A stretch of 64,000 nt of DNA from RGIG4034 sp045576455. Lineage in GTDB: Bacteria > Bacillota > Clostridia > Lachnospirales > Lachnospiraceae. The stretch lies in contig JAZNGM010000005.1 of assembly GCA_045576455.1 (NCBI GenBank), positions 1 through 64,000 on the forward strand, in the 5' to 3' direction. The position numbers and the translations under genes were made by a program. This document shows, in pieces, positions 1 to 9,202 of the stretch. Below the pieces are notes generated by a model that ran no database searches, had not been told where the DNA came from, and saw nothing but the letters and a program-made list of their open reading frames with translations. The stretch's first letter is position 1. Every line of letters starts with the position of its first letter.

Positions 1-54
1 GATGTTACAACCGGTCTTGAAGCTTTTCTTGAATATGTGCTTTCAGATAAATAA
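1..54 (+). CDS. C-terminal end of an upstream gene (partial)
   Basis: The first 17 codons of the window are open and end at a TAA at 52-54, giving the tail DVTTGLEAFLEYVLSDK. The rest lies outside the window, so no family can be assigned. An 11-bp perfect inverted repeat follows 11 bases after the stop, consistent with a real gene end. Confidence that this is coding is moderate because only the tail is visible. Confidence 0.5.
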   Translation, partial: DVTTGLEAFLEYVLSDK

Positions 55-65
55 CGAACATATCA

Positions 66-102
66 TTGCCCTGCATGACAATCAATCAGCTATGCAGGGC
101 AA
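66..102. repeat. Perfect 11-bp inverted repeat downstream of the partial gene
   Basis: TTGCCCTGCAT (66-76) pairs perfectly with ATGCAGGGCAA (92-102) around a 15-base loop. No T run follows on either strand, so it is not a classical intrinsic terminator. It may still be the 3' end structure of the upstream transcript. Confidence 0.5.
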
Positions 103-186
103 ATCTATGCCCATCCACTCATCGTCAATCCCCATAGCACCCTCCTCCCGATTTTCCACAAATCTCAATCTATTATAATTTCATTC

Positions 187-215
187 TTAACTTTATCCGA
201 TATATCATGTATAAT
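187..215 (+). promoter_or_regulatory. Candidate sigma-A promoter for the HD-GYP gene
   Basis: A perfect -10 box TATAAT (210-215) lies 17 bases after TTAACT (187-192), which matches the -35 consensus at four of six bases. The transcription start would be near 222. A palindrome, ATGTTAT-TAC-ATAACAT (214-230), covers the -10 edge and start site and could be an operator. The protein-binding role is inference. Confidence 0.5.
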
Positions 216-279
216 GTTATTACATAACATGTAAAAGGAACTTTATACACTTTATACAAGGGGATATTTTAATATACAT

Positions 280-1389
280 ATGGTAAAACGATATTTTGTC
301 GCAACAAGGTTGTTAAAAAGTGGAATGAAAATCGATCAGTCCATCATAGATAAGACAAGCCGCGTCCTGATAGCAAGAGGCGCTATTTTGGATGACTATT
401 TAATCAACAGCTTGCAAAAGCTGGGGGTATCGGGTGTCTATATCCGTGAGGGCGAAGAAGAGGTTGTCGATGGTGTTATTAAGGAAGAAGAACCGGTTAC
501 GCAGGCAACGCTCAATAAGATAGAAAAGTTAAAAGTGGCAGACCGTGCAAGCGTTAACATTTCCCAAAGCGTGAAGGAACGTGTGGCGGAAGGAATTTCA
601 TTCCTTTACAACAATTCCAATGCCGAAGGCTTTGCGCAGGCAACGCACGATATAGTAGAAGAACTCATGAAGGCAATCAATGAAAATGATGCCATCGCCG
701 TAGATATCAGTGCCCTTAAGGTAAGTGATGAATACACCTTTAAGCATAGCGTTGACGTGGCAACCATGTCGATGATTGTCGCTAAGAAGATGGGAATGCC
801 CGAAGAAGAGGTATACGATATCGGTATCGCCGGTCTTTTGCATGATATCGGTAAATCTAAGATACCGAACGAAATCCTTAACAAACCGGGCAGGCTGACG
901 GATGAAGAATTTGAGATTATGAAGCAGCACTCCGTTTTTGGTTACCGTATTTTACAGGAAAATAAAGGGGTAAAAGAAAACATTAAGCTTGCGGTACTGC
1001 AGCACCATGAGAAGATTAACGGAAACGGGTATCCGATGGGTGTGGGCGCTGAACAAATATGTCCTTATGCGAAAATTCTATCCATCGTCGACATATATGA
1101 TGCACTGGTTACGGAGAGGCCGTACAAGCAGGGATTTACGCCCCGTGATGCGGTCGAGATGATTATGGCAATGACTTTGGAGCTTGATATAAAAGCACTG
1201 AAAGGTTTTTTGGGAAGCGTAATCCTCTATCCGGTAGGCACAACGGTTGAGCTTAGCAACGGAGAAAAGGCGCGTGTAGTCGAGAACTTTGAAGAGGCTA
1301 TTTTGCGTCCGAAGGTAGTCGGTTTAAGAACCGGTAAGACTTATAACCTGGCGACGGATTTAAGATGTGCCAACATCATTATTAATTAA
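280..1389 (+). CDS. HD-GYP domain c-di-GMP phosphodiesterase
   Basis: This 369-aa protein has an N-terminal DUF3391-like segment (about 1-60) and a C-terminal HD-GYP domain (about 140-335). The metal-binding HD pair is at H188-D189 in LLHDIGKSK, followed by the HHEKINGNGYP signature with GYP at 250-252. Family members hydrolyse cyclic di-GMP, acting in the cytoplasm on motility, adhesion and envelope programmes. There is no receiver domain or membrane segment, so the input is probably the N-terminal segment. The start is the first ATG; an AAGGGG lies about 14 bases upstream, a long spacing. The gene stands alone behind its own promoter, and a low-complexity ATT-rich tract follows the stop. 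Confidence 0.88.
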   Translation: MVKRYFVATRLLKSGMKIDQSIIDKTSRVLIARGAILDDYLINSLQKLGVSGVYIREGEEEVVDGVIKEEEPVTQATLNKIEKLKVADRASVNISQSVKERVAEGISFLYNNSNAEGFAQATHDIVEELMKAINENDAIAVDISALKVSDEYTFKHSVDVATMSMIVAKKMGMPEEEVYDIGIAGLLHDIGKSKIPNEILNKPGRLTDEEFEIMKQHSVFGYRILQENKGVKENIKLAVLQHHEKINGNGYPMGVGAEQICPYAKILSIVDIYDALVTERPYKQGFTPRDAVEMIMAMTLELDIKALKGFLGSVILYPVGTTVELSNGEKARVVENFEEAILRPKVVGLRTGKTYNLATDLRCANIIIN

Positions 1390-1453
1390 TCATAATTATC
1401 AATTAATTATTATTATTATTATTAATTAGTTATAATTAATTATTATTACCTAT

Positions 1454-1546
1454 CGTTTGAAGCTTGGGGGAGACTGTCAAACGGTAACATTTACCGTGTA
1501 ATATCCTAAAGGGATATGTTACACTTACATAGTGACTAATGACAGT
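1454..1546 (+). ncRNA. Candidate structured 5' leader (three-way junction) before the lysozyme gene
   Basis: Several complementary arms nest here. ACTGTCA (1473-1479) pairs with TGACAGT (1540-1546) and encloses two hairpins: ACGGTAA/TTACCGT (1481-1487/1491-1497) and GTGTAATATCC with GGATA..TTACAC (1496-1524). A competing hairpin CGTTTGA/TCAAACG (1454-1460/1477-1483) would break the outer helix. The element ends just before the ribosome binding site of the gene at 1567. No T run follows, so this is not an ordinary terminator. It does not match a riboswitch class I can recall. Confidence 0.35.
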
Positions 1547-1566
1547 GTTAAAAAGAGGGATTACTT

Positions 1567-2865
1567 ATGAAAGAAAATATAAATAATACGAACGATGATT
1601 TTGACATAAAAGATGCGGATCTTGAAAAAATGCGTATGCGGCATTATGAGCTTGATATAGAGACGGTTGAAAACGGGGAGAAAAGCGATATTGAGATTCA
1701 GGATATCGGAAAAGAAGATTTGGAGCGTCAGGTTTTAAAAGAAACCAATACCATTCTTTCACCCCCGAAAAAAAAGAAAAATAAGTTTGTGGCGACAACG
1801 GTTATTTTTTTACTGACAACGTTAACGGTCGGTGCTGCATGTGTCATGTTGTATTTGCAGAATAACGAGCTCAGAAATAAGGGAAATGACAACCGTCCGG
1901 TAACAAACGGTATGAAGCCGGGTAATACGGGTAAGGACGATGCCATGCAGGCAGGTTCTAACGCGATATATTACACGCAGGACGAACTCGAGCAGTATGC
2001 GAAGGAAGCATCGGATGAAGCCGTAAAGGCATATAATGACGATATGATTGATAAGATTGTATCGACGATGGAATCAGACGGTACACTGATTACTTTGCGT
2101 AATCTGGTAAAAGATAAGATGCTGGTTATCCAGGCTGCCGGTAAATACAATTTTATTCCGTTATTGGATGATATTAAGCGTCACAATTATGTGCCGGAGA
2201 ATTTTGTAAAAAATGATAACGGTATTGTGGAGTACTTTGAAGGGGGAACGCTTGCTTCCTACAAGGGAATAGATGTGTCACGTTTTCAGGGGGATATAGA
2301 CTGGAAGAGGGTTGCTGCTGACGGCGTTAAGTTTGCCATGATCCGTCTTGGATTAAGAGGGTACGGAACCGGCGTAGTGCATCTGGATTTAAACTACGTG
2401 GCGAACATGACGGGAGCTAACGAAGCAGGTGTTGACAAAGGCGTGTATTTCTATTCACAGGCCATTACGGAAGAGGAAGCGTTGGAAGAAGCGAACTTTG
2501 TTATTGAGAACCTGGAAGGTTATGACATAGAGCTTCCGGTTGTGCTGGATGTGGAGTATGTGGCAGGCGACGATGCCCGTGCCAATGCACTTACCAAAGA
2601 AGAGCGGACCAAAATTGCAAAGACCTTTTGTGATGCAATTGAAGAAGCAGGATATGAAGCAATGATTTACGGTAACATGCAGACCTTCCTTATGATGCTT
2701 GATTTAACAGAGCTTAAGGATATTAAAAAATGGTTTGCTTACTACAACCTTCCGCATTACTATCCATACGAGTTTGATATCTGGCAGTATACGGATTCCG
2801 GAAAAGTGGATGGCATTACCGGTGTTGTAGATATGAATATTATTATAGGCGAATACCCTTGGTAG
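1567..2865 (+). CDS. Membrane-anchored GH25 lysozyme (muramidase)
   Basis: This 432-aa protein has a charged cytoplasmic N-terminus (1-72), one membrane helix (about 74-97), a linker with a helical segment (about 135-215), and a GH25 domain (about 232-430). The GH25 fold is shown by GIDVSRFQGDIDW (D236), the catalytic-type LDVEY (D328, E330) and a C-terminal DIWQYTDSGKVDGI. GH25 enzymes cleave the beta-1,4 bond after N-acetylmuramate. The signal-anchor topology places the enzyme on the outer membrane face, suggesting wall remodelling rather than release. A GAGGG ribosome binding site sits before the ATG. A terminator follows. Confidence 0.88.
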   Translation: MKENINNTNDDFDIKDADLEKMRMRHYELDIETVENGEKSDIEIQDIGKEDLERQVLKETNTILSPPKKKKNKFVATTVIFLLTTLTVGAACVMLYLQNNELRNKGNDNRPVTNGMKPGNTGKDDAMQAGSNAIYYTQDELEQYAKEASDEAVKAYNDDMIDKIVSTMESDGTLITLRNLVKDKMLVIQAAGKYNFIPLLDDIKRHNYVPENFVKNDNGIVEYFEGGTLASYKGIDVSRFQGDIDWKRVAADGVKFAMIRLGLRGYGTGVVHLDLNYVANMTGANEAGVDKGVYFYSQAITEEEALEEANFVIENLEGYDIELPVVLDVEYVAGDDARANALTKEERTKIAKTFCDAIEEAGYEAMIYGNMQTFLMMLDLTELKDIKKWFAYYNLPHYYPYEFDIWQYTDSGKVDGITGVVDMNIIIGEYPW

Positions 2866-2893
2866 AAAAGGTGACATCCTAAGGAAGTTTTTT

Positions 2894-2927
2894 AAAGCGT
2901 AGCAGTTTTTATAACTGTTACGCTTTT
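2894..2927 (+). terminator. Rho-independent terminator after the lysozyme gene
   Basis: AAGCGTAGCAGTT pairs with AACTGTTACGCTT across a five-base loop with one G-U pair, and the right arm ends in TTTT. It lies 28 bases past the stop and separates the lysozyme gene from the ABC exporter operon. Confidence 0.8.
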
Positions 2928-3097
2928 ATACTTACCGAAAATGCACGGAAAGTAGTGGCAAAAACGAAAGTTGCTGAACTTGCGTTTTATGACTTTAGTC
3001 ATATACGAATAGTTGCTTTTTTCACTAAAAAAGTTAAAAAAAGGGTGCTAATATGAGAGCATGAAATAAAGGCATAGCCGACAGAAAGGGAATCATA

Positions 3098-3859
3098 ATG
3101 GAAGAAGTTATTGTAAAATTGACAAACCTTACGAAAAAATATGATAGCCATGTAGTGGTAGACGGATTAAATCTTGAGATAAAAAAAGGAGAGATATTCG
3201 GTCTCTTAGGACCGAACGGAGCAGGTAAGAGCACCACGATGAACATGATATGTTCCATAGTCCGTCCTACCGGTGGGGAGATAAAGATTTTTGATAAAGA
3301 TATTAAGAAACATAAAAAAGAAATAACGCACAAGATTGGTTTCATTCCGCAGGAGATTGCGATTCACGGTAATCTTAAAGCATGGGAAAATGTTGAACTC
3401 TTTACATCTTTATATGGAGTAAAAGGAGCGGCGCTTAAGGAAGCAGTTCAGGAATCGCTTGATTATGTAGGGCTTTCGGATAAGAAAAATGAGTTTGCAA
3501 GAAAATTTTCAGGCGGTATGAAAAGACGATTGAATATAGCTTGTGCAATCGGTCATAAGCCGGAGGTTCTTATATTTGATGAGCCGACCGTCGGAATTGA
3601 CCCGCAGTCGAGAAATTTTATTCTTGAGAAAATTAAGGAATCAAATAAGAATGGAGCTACCGTAATATATACCAGTCATTATATGGAAGAGGTAGAGGCG
3701 ATTTGTACACGCATTGCCATCATGGATAACGGCAAGATTATTGCATGCGGAACGAAGGAAGAATTAAAACGCCTTGTTTCGGATGATGTGGACAGTATTT
3801 CATTGGAACAGGTTTTCCTTACTTTGACGGGAAAGAATCTGCGTGACTATGCAGAATAA
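3098..3859 (+). CDS. ABC exporter ATP-binding protein (LnrL-like)
   Basis: This 253-aa nucleotide-binding subunit has Walker A GPNGAGKS (38-45), signature FSGGMKRRL (137-145) and Walker B with DEPT (161-164). It powers the two permeases encoded directly downstream (12-base gap, then a 4-base overlap). The order ATPase, permease, permease, histidine kinase, NarL-type regulator matches the linearmycin-resistance type (lnrLMN with lnrJK) described in Bacillus subtilis. Export of a membrane-active compound or lipid is therefore the best guess; the substrate cannot be read from sequence. Upstream lies an A/T-rich region with a possible -10 (TAATAT, 3050-3055). Confidence 0.88.
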   Translation: MEEVIVKLTNLTKKYDSHVVVDGLNLEIKKGEIFGLLGPNGAGKSTTMNMICSIVRPTGGEIKIFDKDIKKHKKEITHKIGFIPQEIAIHGNLKAWENVELFTSLYGVKGAALKEAVQESLDYVGLSDKKNEFARKFSGGMKRRLNIACAIGHKPEVLIFDEPTVGIDPQSRNFILEKIKESNKNGATVIYTSHYMEEVEAICTRIAIMDNGKIIACGTKEELKRLVSDDVDSISLEQVFLTLTGKNLRDYAE

Positions 3860-3870
3860 GGTGAATAAAG

Positions 3871-4965
3871 ATGATTAGATATTTGGTTAAGAATTACATA
3901 AAGATGATGCTTAGAAGTAAATGGGTACTTCTCATTATGACGCTTGGACCAATCATAGTTATCTCGCTTTTGGGTTCGGCATTTGGTGAGATGATGAAAG
4001 CCTATGAGGGCGTTGACGAATTTAGTGTAGGATATCGTGTAGAGAAAAATAGTGTAACCGAAGGAAATATGAGTAGCATAAAGGATGCCGGCAAGCTTGC
4101 GGGAATTGAGTTTGTAGAGTATCCGGATGGCGATATTGCAGATGTTGTAACGGAATACGGACTTATAGGTTTCGTTTCTTTTACGGATAAAGAGTATACC
4201 ATTTATCAGACGGATGAACACAAGGCAGAGGGTATTGTACTTGACTACTTTGTGGGCAAAGTAATTGGAGAAATGTATAACCGCATGCTTACAGAAGATA
4301 TTTCTGAAGAAATATCCGGAAATGCACTGCATTTTGAGATAGAGGAGTTAGATTATATTCCTTCCGTTACCGCCAAGAATTACTACGGTATCGTGTTTAT
4401 TGTGTATTATGCATGGTGTGGTGTTTTGACCATATCAAGTATTCTTTCAAGCGAAAATAAAAATCGCATAGATAAGCGCTTTGGAGTCTCTTCTATTTCA
4501 AGGATTAAAGTGTATTTTGCTAAGTTAATTTCTGCATCAATTGCTAATTTCCTTATTATTTCTATTGATATGATTGTATGTGCACTTTGGTTCGATGTGA
4601 AATGGGGAAGCTTGCCGGTAACCGTACTTACAATTTTGCTTAGTATATTGGCGGCAAACGCTTTAGGGCTGTTTTTGTATTATGTATTTAAAAATCTTGC
4701 GGTTACAGTAATTATTCTTTTTGTTGTTGTGTGGTTTTGGGGCTTATTTGGTGGTGCATTTGAAACGTACATGTTTGCCGGATGGTCTGAAGCATTAAAA
4801 AGAAGTTCGCCGATTTATATGTCTAACCGCATTTTAGTGGATTACTCATTGATGAATAAAAGCGATTATCTTTTAGAGGGATGGTTGTATTTGGGAATTA
4901 TTTTTTTGGTATGCTGTGTGGCAGCATTATTTGTTGATAAACTTAGAAAGAAGGTAACAGCATGA
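3871..4965 (+). CDS. ABC-2 type permease, first subunit
   Basis: This 364-aa protein has the ABC-2/ABC2_membrane_3 layout: a membrane helix at the N-terminus (about 19-38), a large extracytoplasmic domain (about 45-170), then five helices (about 172-355). It should pair with the next permease and the ATPase at 3098. The extracytoplasmic domain has no recognised motif. The stop overlaps the next gene's ATG by four bases, indicating coupled translation. A weak AAGGTG precedes the start. Confidence 0.8.
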   Translation: MIRYLVKNYIKMMLRSKWVLLIMTLGPIIVISLLGSAFGEMMKAYEGVDEFSVGYRVEKNSVTEGNMSSIKDAGKLAGIEFVEYPDGDIADVVTEYGLIGFVSFTDKEYTIYQTDEHKAEGIVLDYFVGKVIGEMYNRMLTEDISEEISGNALHFEIEELDYIPSVTAKNYYGIVFIVYYAWCGVLTISSILSSENKNRIDKRFGVSSISRIKVYFAKLISASIANFLIISIDMIVCALWFDVKWGSLPVTVLTILLSILAANALGLFLYYVFKNLAVTVIILFVVVWFWGLFGGAFETYMFAGWSEALKRSSPIYMSNRILVDYSLMNKSDYLLEGWLYLGIIFLVCCVAALFVDKLRKKVTA

Positions 4966-6257
4966 GTACATTTTGGATTCTTATTAAGAATAACCTGAGA
5001 CTTATCCTAAGAAATAAAGCATTTATTTTCTTTATGCTGTGTGCGCCGTTTATTTCAGTATTGATTTTAAATTTGCAGTTGGGTTCTATAGAAAAATCAT
5101 ACGGAAGTGCCTGTAAGGTGAATGAGCTTAATAAGGCAACGGAGAGAATTATTTACCTGTCGGATGCTGCAAAATATCCGGTTAAGGTATATGATAAATC
5201 GCAGAGTGAACTTTCAGAGTATATACTGGAAAGGCTGAGTGAAGAGAGTGCTTTTGCCGTATACCGCTACAAAGCATCTGACATGACAGAAGAGGCAATA
5301 ATAAAGCAGATAAATGATAATATTGAAAATGACAGAATCGGTGTAATATTGTATTTTTCTGATATGTTTGATAAAACGTTATTATCAGGGGATTATACGG
5401 CGGGCATGAAGGTGTTCAGAGCGTCAGATGATGAGAGAGTTACGCTTTTTGGTGAGTCCTTTGATGCCATCATGTCAAGGCTGGCTGCCGTAGTAAATAA
5501 ACTGAGAGATGCCGGCGGTTATAACGATGGGAATGTAAAGGATTTTGCAGAAGCTGTAGTTAAAAGTCTTAATGAAATGGATGAGCATTTGCCGGTAAGG
5601 ACGGTAGTAAGTCTGGGGGATGCGCATAATGACGTGCTTACAAAAGAAAAGAATAATTACATAGAAAAGTTAGGATATGCATTTGCAATCTTGACGCTCG
5701 GTTTTTTGTTCTGCGGTGTATGCGTAGCTTACACGGTTATTGAAGAGGAAGAAAACAGGGTATATACGAGGATGATGTTGTCGGATGTAACGGTAAAGAC
5801 ATATCTTCTTGCAAAGCTTGCGGTTTCAATAATAATAAGCTTTTTATTGACCGGAATAACAGCAGTGGCACTGCTTATTATGGGACAGGGTGATTTTGGC
5901 TTAAGTATGGGTAATCTGCTGTTGCTTGTCTTACTTATCGGAATGGTATTTAGTGTGTTAAGCCTATGCGTCGGAACATTTGCCAAGAATATAATGAATG
6001 CAAACTATACGGTATTTATATTATGGAATATATCGGCACTTTTTTCGGGAAGTTATTTTAAGCTTGATGATAGTACGACGTTTATCCGTTCGGTTTCTTC
6101 ATTGATGCCGCAAAAATGGTTTTCCGATGTAGCCAAGAAAATGATTTTAGGAGACAATGCGGCGTATTCTATGGTATTATGTATTACGGTTGCATATCTT
6201 GTCGTGATATTAAGTGCAGGAGTAGTCGGACTTAAAGTAAAGAAAGCACCTCAGTAA
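4962..6257 (+). CDS. ABC-2 type permease, second subunit
   Basis: This 431-aa ABC-2 family permease has one N-terminal helix (about 17-36), an extracytoplasmic domain (about 45-225) and five C-terminal helices (about 232-425). It starts on the ATG that overlaps the previous stop (ATGA). It resembles the first permease in layout but not closely in sequence, so the transporter is probably a heterodimer. A 31-base gap separates it from the histidine kinase gene, so all five genes are probably one transcript. Confidence 0.8.
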   Translation: MSTFWILIKNNLRLILRNKAFIFFMLCAPFISVLILNLQLGSIEKSYGSACKVNELNKATERIIYLSDAAKYPVKVYDKSQSELSEYILERLSEESAFAVYRYKASDMTEEAIIKQINDNIENDRIGVILYFSDMFDKTLLSGDYTAGMKVFRASDDERVTLFGESFDAIMSRLAAVVNKLRDAGGYNDGNVKDFAEAVVKSLNEMDEHLPVRTVVSLGDAHNDVLTKEKNNYIEKLGYAFAILTLGFLFCGVCVAYTVIEEEENRVYTRMMLSDVTVKTYLLAKLAVSIIISFLLTGITAVALLIMGQGDFGLSMGNLLLLVLLIGMVFSVLSLCVGTFAKNIMNANYTVFILWNISALFSGSYFKLDDSTTFIRSVSSLMPQKWFSDVAKKMILGDNAAYSMVLCITVAYLVVILSAGVVGLKVKKAPQ

Positions 6258-6288
6258 ATATTCTTATTAAAAAGAGCAGGCTTACAGG

Positions 6289-7449
6289 ATGACAGAACAG
6301 ATTAGGGAAACATATTTTTTGATAGTACGTGTGTTATTAGTACTTGCGGCAGGAATTTTCATATTATTGGTAGAAAATAAAACGACAGGAGTACCGGGTG
6401 CGGCACTCCTGTTGATGGCGTTATTTTTTGGAGCAATAATAGGAAAAGATGCTTTTAGTACCAAGTACCGTGTGATAGGTGTAGTTGTTGCAGGGGGTAT
6501 TGCGGCTATCCTGATATATTTATATGGAATGGAATATTTGATTTTGTTAATCTTAACAGCCTATGAGTTTATTGGTCTGTATGGTTTTGGGATAGGTACA
6601 TATTGTGTCCCGTTTTTGGCATCCTTTATTCCGCTTGGGATACAGGAAGGAATGCTTCCCATCTTAAGCTTCTTCACCGGTTTGATTTATATGCAGCACA
6701 ACGTGGTTGTCGGCGAGTATCGTAAAATATTGGAAAATGATATTCATGAGGAGCAGAAGTTAAAAAAGAAGATATACAAGCAGGAGGATGAACTTCGGAG
6801 TGAAATGAACCGGAGTATGCTTGAGACCGAAAACCGGATTTTGGAAGAAAAAGCAAGGCTTTCACAAGTACTGCATGATAAACTCGGTCATAATATTAAC
6901 GGTTCCATATACCAGCTTGAGGCGGTAAAGGTTTTAATGGATACGGAGACCGGAAAGAGCAGGGAAATGGTACAGGGTGTAATCGACAGTCTTAGAACGG
7001 GAATGGACGAAATACGTGCTATCTTAAGAAAAGAACAACCGGGAAAATATAAGCTGGCGATGTTACAGCTTAGTGAATTAATTGAACGTTTAAGTAAGAT
7101 GGGAGTAGAGGCAGAACTTGATACACAGGGGGATTTGTCCCAGATGCCGGCTTCCTATTGGGAGGTTGTACTGGATAATACGTTTGAATCCGTTTCCAAT
7201 TCCCTTAAGTATTCAAAGTGTACACAGATTAAAATCAGTTTAATTGTGATGAATAAAATGGTACGTTGTTCGGTAAAGGATAATGGTATCGGTTGTGAAA
7301 AAATAGTTGATGGTATGGGGATTTCCGGTATGCGCAGAAGGGTACGGAATCTTAACGGCATTTTAGATATAGAAGGCGAAATGGGATTTACGGTAAATAT
7401 ATTGTTGCCGTTGCCGGATGAGAACATCACAAATCAGAACGGTTCCTAA
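6289..7449 (+). CDS. Membrane sensor histidine kinase, HisKA_3/NarL type
   Basis: This 386-aa kinase has about five membrane helices in residues 8-150 with short loops. A coiled coil follows (about 150-200), then the HisKA_3 phosphoacceptor motif LHDKLGHNI and a C-terminal HATPase domain with DNGIGC and GMGISGM boxes. The lack of a large extracellular domain is typical of intramembrane-sensing kinases that monitor drug or lipid stress, often together with the adjacent transporter. It should phosphorylate the regulator at 7483. The start codon is the first ATG, with only a weak ribosome binding site. Confidence 0.87.
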   Translation: MTEQIRETYFLIVRVLLVLAAGIFILLVENKTTGVPGAALLLMALFFGAIIGKDAFSTKYRVIGVVVAGGIAAILIYLYGMEYLILLILTAYEFIGLYGFGIGTYCVPFLASFIPLGIQEGMLPILSFFTGLIYMQHNVVVGEYRKILENDIHEEQKLKKKIYKQEDELRSEMNRSMLETENRILEEKARLSQVLHDKLGHNINGSIYQLEAVKVLMDTETGKSREMVQGVIDSLRTGMDEIRAILRKEQPGKYKLAMLQLSELIERLSKMGVEAELDTQGDLSQMPASYWEVVLDNTFESVSNSLKYSKCTQIKISLIVMNKMVRCSVKDNGIGCEKIVDGMGISGMRRRVRNLNGILDIEGEMGFTVNILLPLPDENITNQNGS

Positions 7450-7482
7450 AACCCAAAAGATGTTCTCAAAATGGAGGTTAGT

Positions 7483-8115
7483 ATGGGAAAAATACGTGTT
7501 ATTATTGCGGATGACAGCAGTTTTGTCAGAGATGGAATGAAAATTATATTAAGCGTGGATGAGGCGTTTGAAGTTATCGGTTGTGCCGCTGATGGTAAGG
7601 AAGCAATTGAGATAGCTGAAAAAACGCAACCGGACGTTTTTCTTATGGATATACAAATGCCGGGTATGGATGGTATTGAAGCTACCGGGTACATAGTAGA
7701 GCATAATCTGGGTAAGGTATTGATATTAACGACCTTTGATGATTATGAACTTGTAAAAAAAGCGCTTTCCAAAGGAGCAAAGGGATATCTTATTAAGAAT
7801 CATACACCGGAGCATCTTAAGCAGATGATAAAGTCTGTATATAACGGCACGGCAGTGGTGGAAGAAAATTTGCTTTCAAGTCTTACAAGTGATAACGGCA
7901 CCGGTAAAGCAGATGGTTTTTTAGAAGAGGCATATACGGAACGTGAACTTGATATTATTAAGGCTGTTGCAGAGGGACTTTCCAATAAAGAAATTGCAAA
8001 CAAGCTCTTTATAAGTGAGGGAACGGTAAAAAATTATATTACAACGATACTTGCAAAAGAGGGTCTTTCCCACCGGACAGCACTTGCGGTATATTATCTG
8101 ACCGGCAAGAAATGA
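7483..8115 (+). CDS. LuxR/NarL-family response regulator
   Basis: This 210-aa protein has an N-terminal receiver (DDSSF acidic pocket, phosphoacceptor Asp in VFLMDIQMPGMDG, conserved Lys in KGYLIK) and a C-terminal LuxR HTH (TERELDIIKAVAEGLSNKEI). I place the start at 7483 rather than the in-frame ATG at 7471: GGAGG at 7473-7477 lies five bases before 7483 and would be inside the longer ORF. It is the partner of the kinase at 6289 and probably controls the exporter operon. The gene ends 26 bases from the convergent AraC gene. Confidence 0.9.
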   Translation: MGKIRVIIADDSSFVRDGMKIILSVDEAFEVIGCAADGKEAIEIAEKTQPDVFLMDIQMPGMDGIEATGYIVEHNLGKVLILTTFDDYELVKKALSKGAKGYLIKNHTPEHLKQMIKSVYNGTAVVEENLLSSLTSDNGTGKADGFLEEAYTERELDIIKAVAEGLSNKEIANKLFISEGTVKNYITTILAKEGLSHRTALAVYYLTGKK

Positions 8116-8141
8116 TGAAAATACAATTGAACCCGGGTATA

Positions 8142-8990
8142 TTATTGTCTCACACTCCGTCGGTATTCAGACGGTGACATGCCGAAGGCTTCACGGAATC
8201 CTTTGGCATAATGAAGATAATTACAAAAACCGCATTCCTCCGCAATTTCCGAAAGTGTAAGCTTTGAGGATATCATCATATTGGCAGAGGCATTTAAACG
8301 TGATTGAAGGCGCAGCTTGACAAAAGTTGTGCCGTATTTTTTATATATAAGGCGCTGCGTCTGGCGCGGACTTAGGTTAAGCAGGTGTGCAAGGCTCTCA
8401 AGGGTAAGCTCCTTGTAAGAATACAAAAATGCTTCATCTAACAAAAGATACCGTCTGTCATCCGGCGTAGCTTCCTGCGTCTTTGACTTATTAAACTTAG
8501 AAGAAAAATCGCGGGACGTTGTTAACAGTATTTTGGACAGGATGTTTTTAATAGATATTTCGTACCCAAAGTCCTGGCGGTTTAATTCGGTTTCCAGTTC
8601 CTGGAACAGCGTAAGAATATCGTAGCTATCCTGTACCATAAGGAAATCCGCGCCCATCAGTACTTCGCCGATTTTACTCTTTACATTTTTCCGTATTTTC
8701 CGTATTTCAAAAGAATAGTGGTATTCCTCCATCGGATTTTTAACATCCGTAATCTGGGCATGGGCAACACGCGGCGGAATAAGAAAGATATCGCCTTCAT
8801 TCAGGTCGTGCGATATATTATCCAGTACCAGTGTACCGTGTCCCTTTACAATGTAATGCAGTTCATAAAAGCTATGGTAGTGGTTGGCAAAAGAACGTAA
8901 GAAAACCTCATGGTTTGCATCAATCGTCTTTATCTGCAAGCCGTCAAATTCAAAATTCAAATCTATTGCCCTGAACGTATCAAATCCCAT
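8142..8990 (-). CDS. AraC-family regulator of the adjacent sugar operon
   Basis: This 282-aa protein has an N-terminal cupin-like sugar-binding domain (HYHSFYELHYIVKGHG, then LNEGDIFLIPPRVAHA) and a C-terminal double helix-turn-helix (about 180-280) ending with the AraC signature FREAFGMSPSEYRR. It is read away from the six-gene operon that starts at 9203, the usual arrangement for an activator that senses the pathway substrate. An AAGGAG precedes its ATG. The 5' UTR carries GGCGT/ACGCC inverted arms (9018-9044). The ligand is inferred from the neighbours as an aldose such as L-galactose or L-fucose. Confidence 0.9.
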   Translation of the reverse strand: MGFDTFRAIDLNFEFDGLQIKTIDANHEVFLRSFANHYHSFYELHYIVKGHGTLVLDNISHDLNEGDIFLIPPRVAHAQITDVKNPMEEYHYSFEIRKIRKNVKSKIGEVLMGADFLMVQDSYDILTLFQELETELNRQDFGYEISIKNILSKILLTTSRDFSSKFNKSKTQEATPDDRRYLLLDEAFLYSYKELTLESLAHLLNLSPRQTQRLIYKKYGTTFVKLRLQSRLNASANMMISSKLTLSEIAEECGFCNYLHYAKGFREAFGMSPSEYRRSVRQ

Positions 8991-9147
8991 TTTTTTCTCC
9001 TTATATAGAGCTGATATGGCGTATTTTTGCTTTCACAAAACGCCTGAGGCTATGTTGTCACCTATTTATACAAAACAGTATATAAAAATACGACACAATA
9101 GTCAATGTAATGGCATGTATACATATATTTTTTGATGGCACAGGTGT

Positions 9148-9153
9148 TATAAT
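9148..9153 (+). promoter_or_regulatory. -10 box of the sugar-acid operon promoter
   Basis: A perfect TATAAT lies 50 bases before the start of the first operon gene. No good -35 hexamer lies 16-18 bases upstream, which fits an AraC-type activated promoter with the divergent regulator next door. The activator site itself was not identified. Confidence 0.45.
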
Positions 9154-9202
9154 TCAATCATAATGAGAAACCGTTATTAAGAATATGGAGGGAGTACGGT
9201 AT

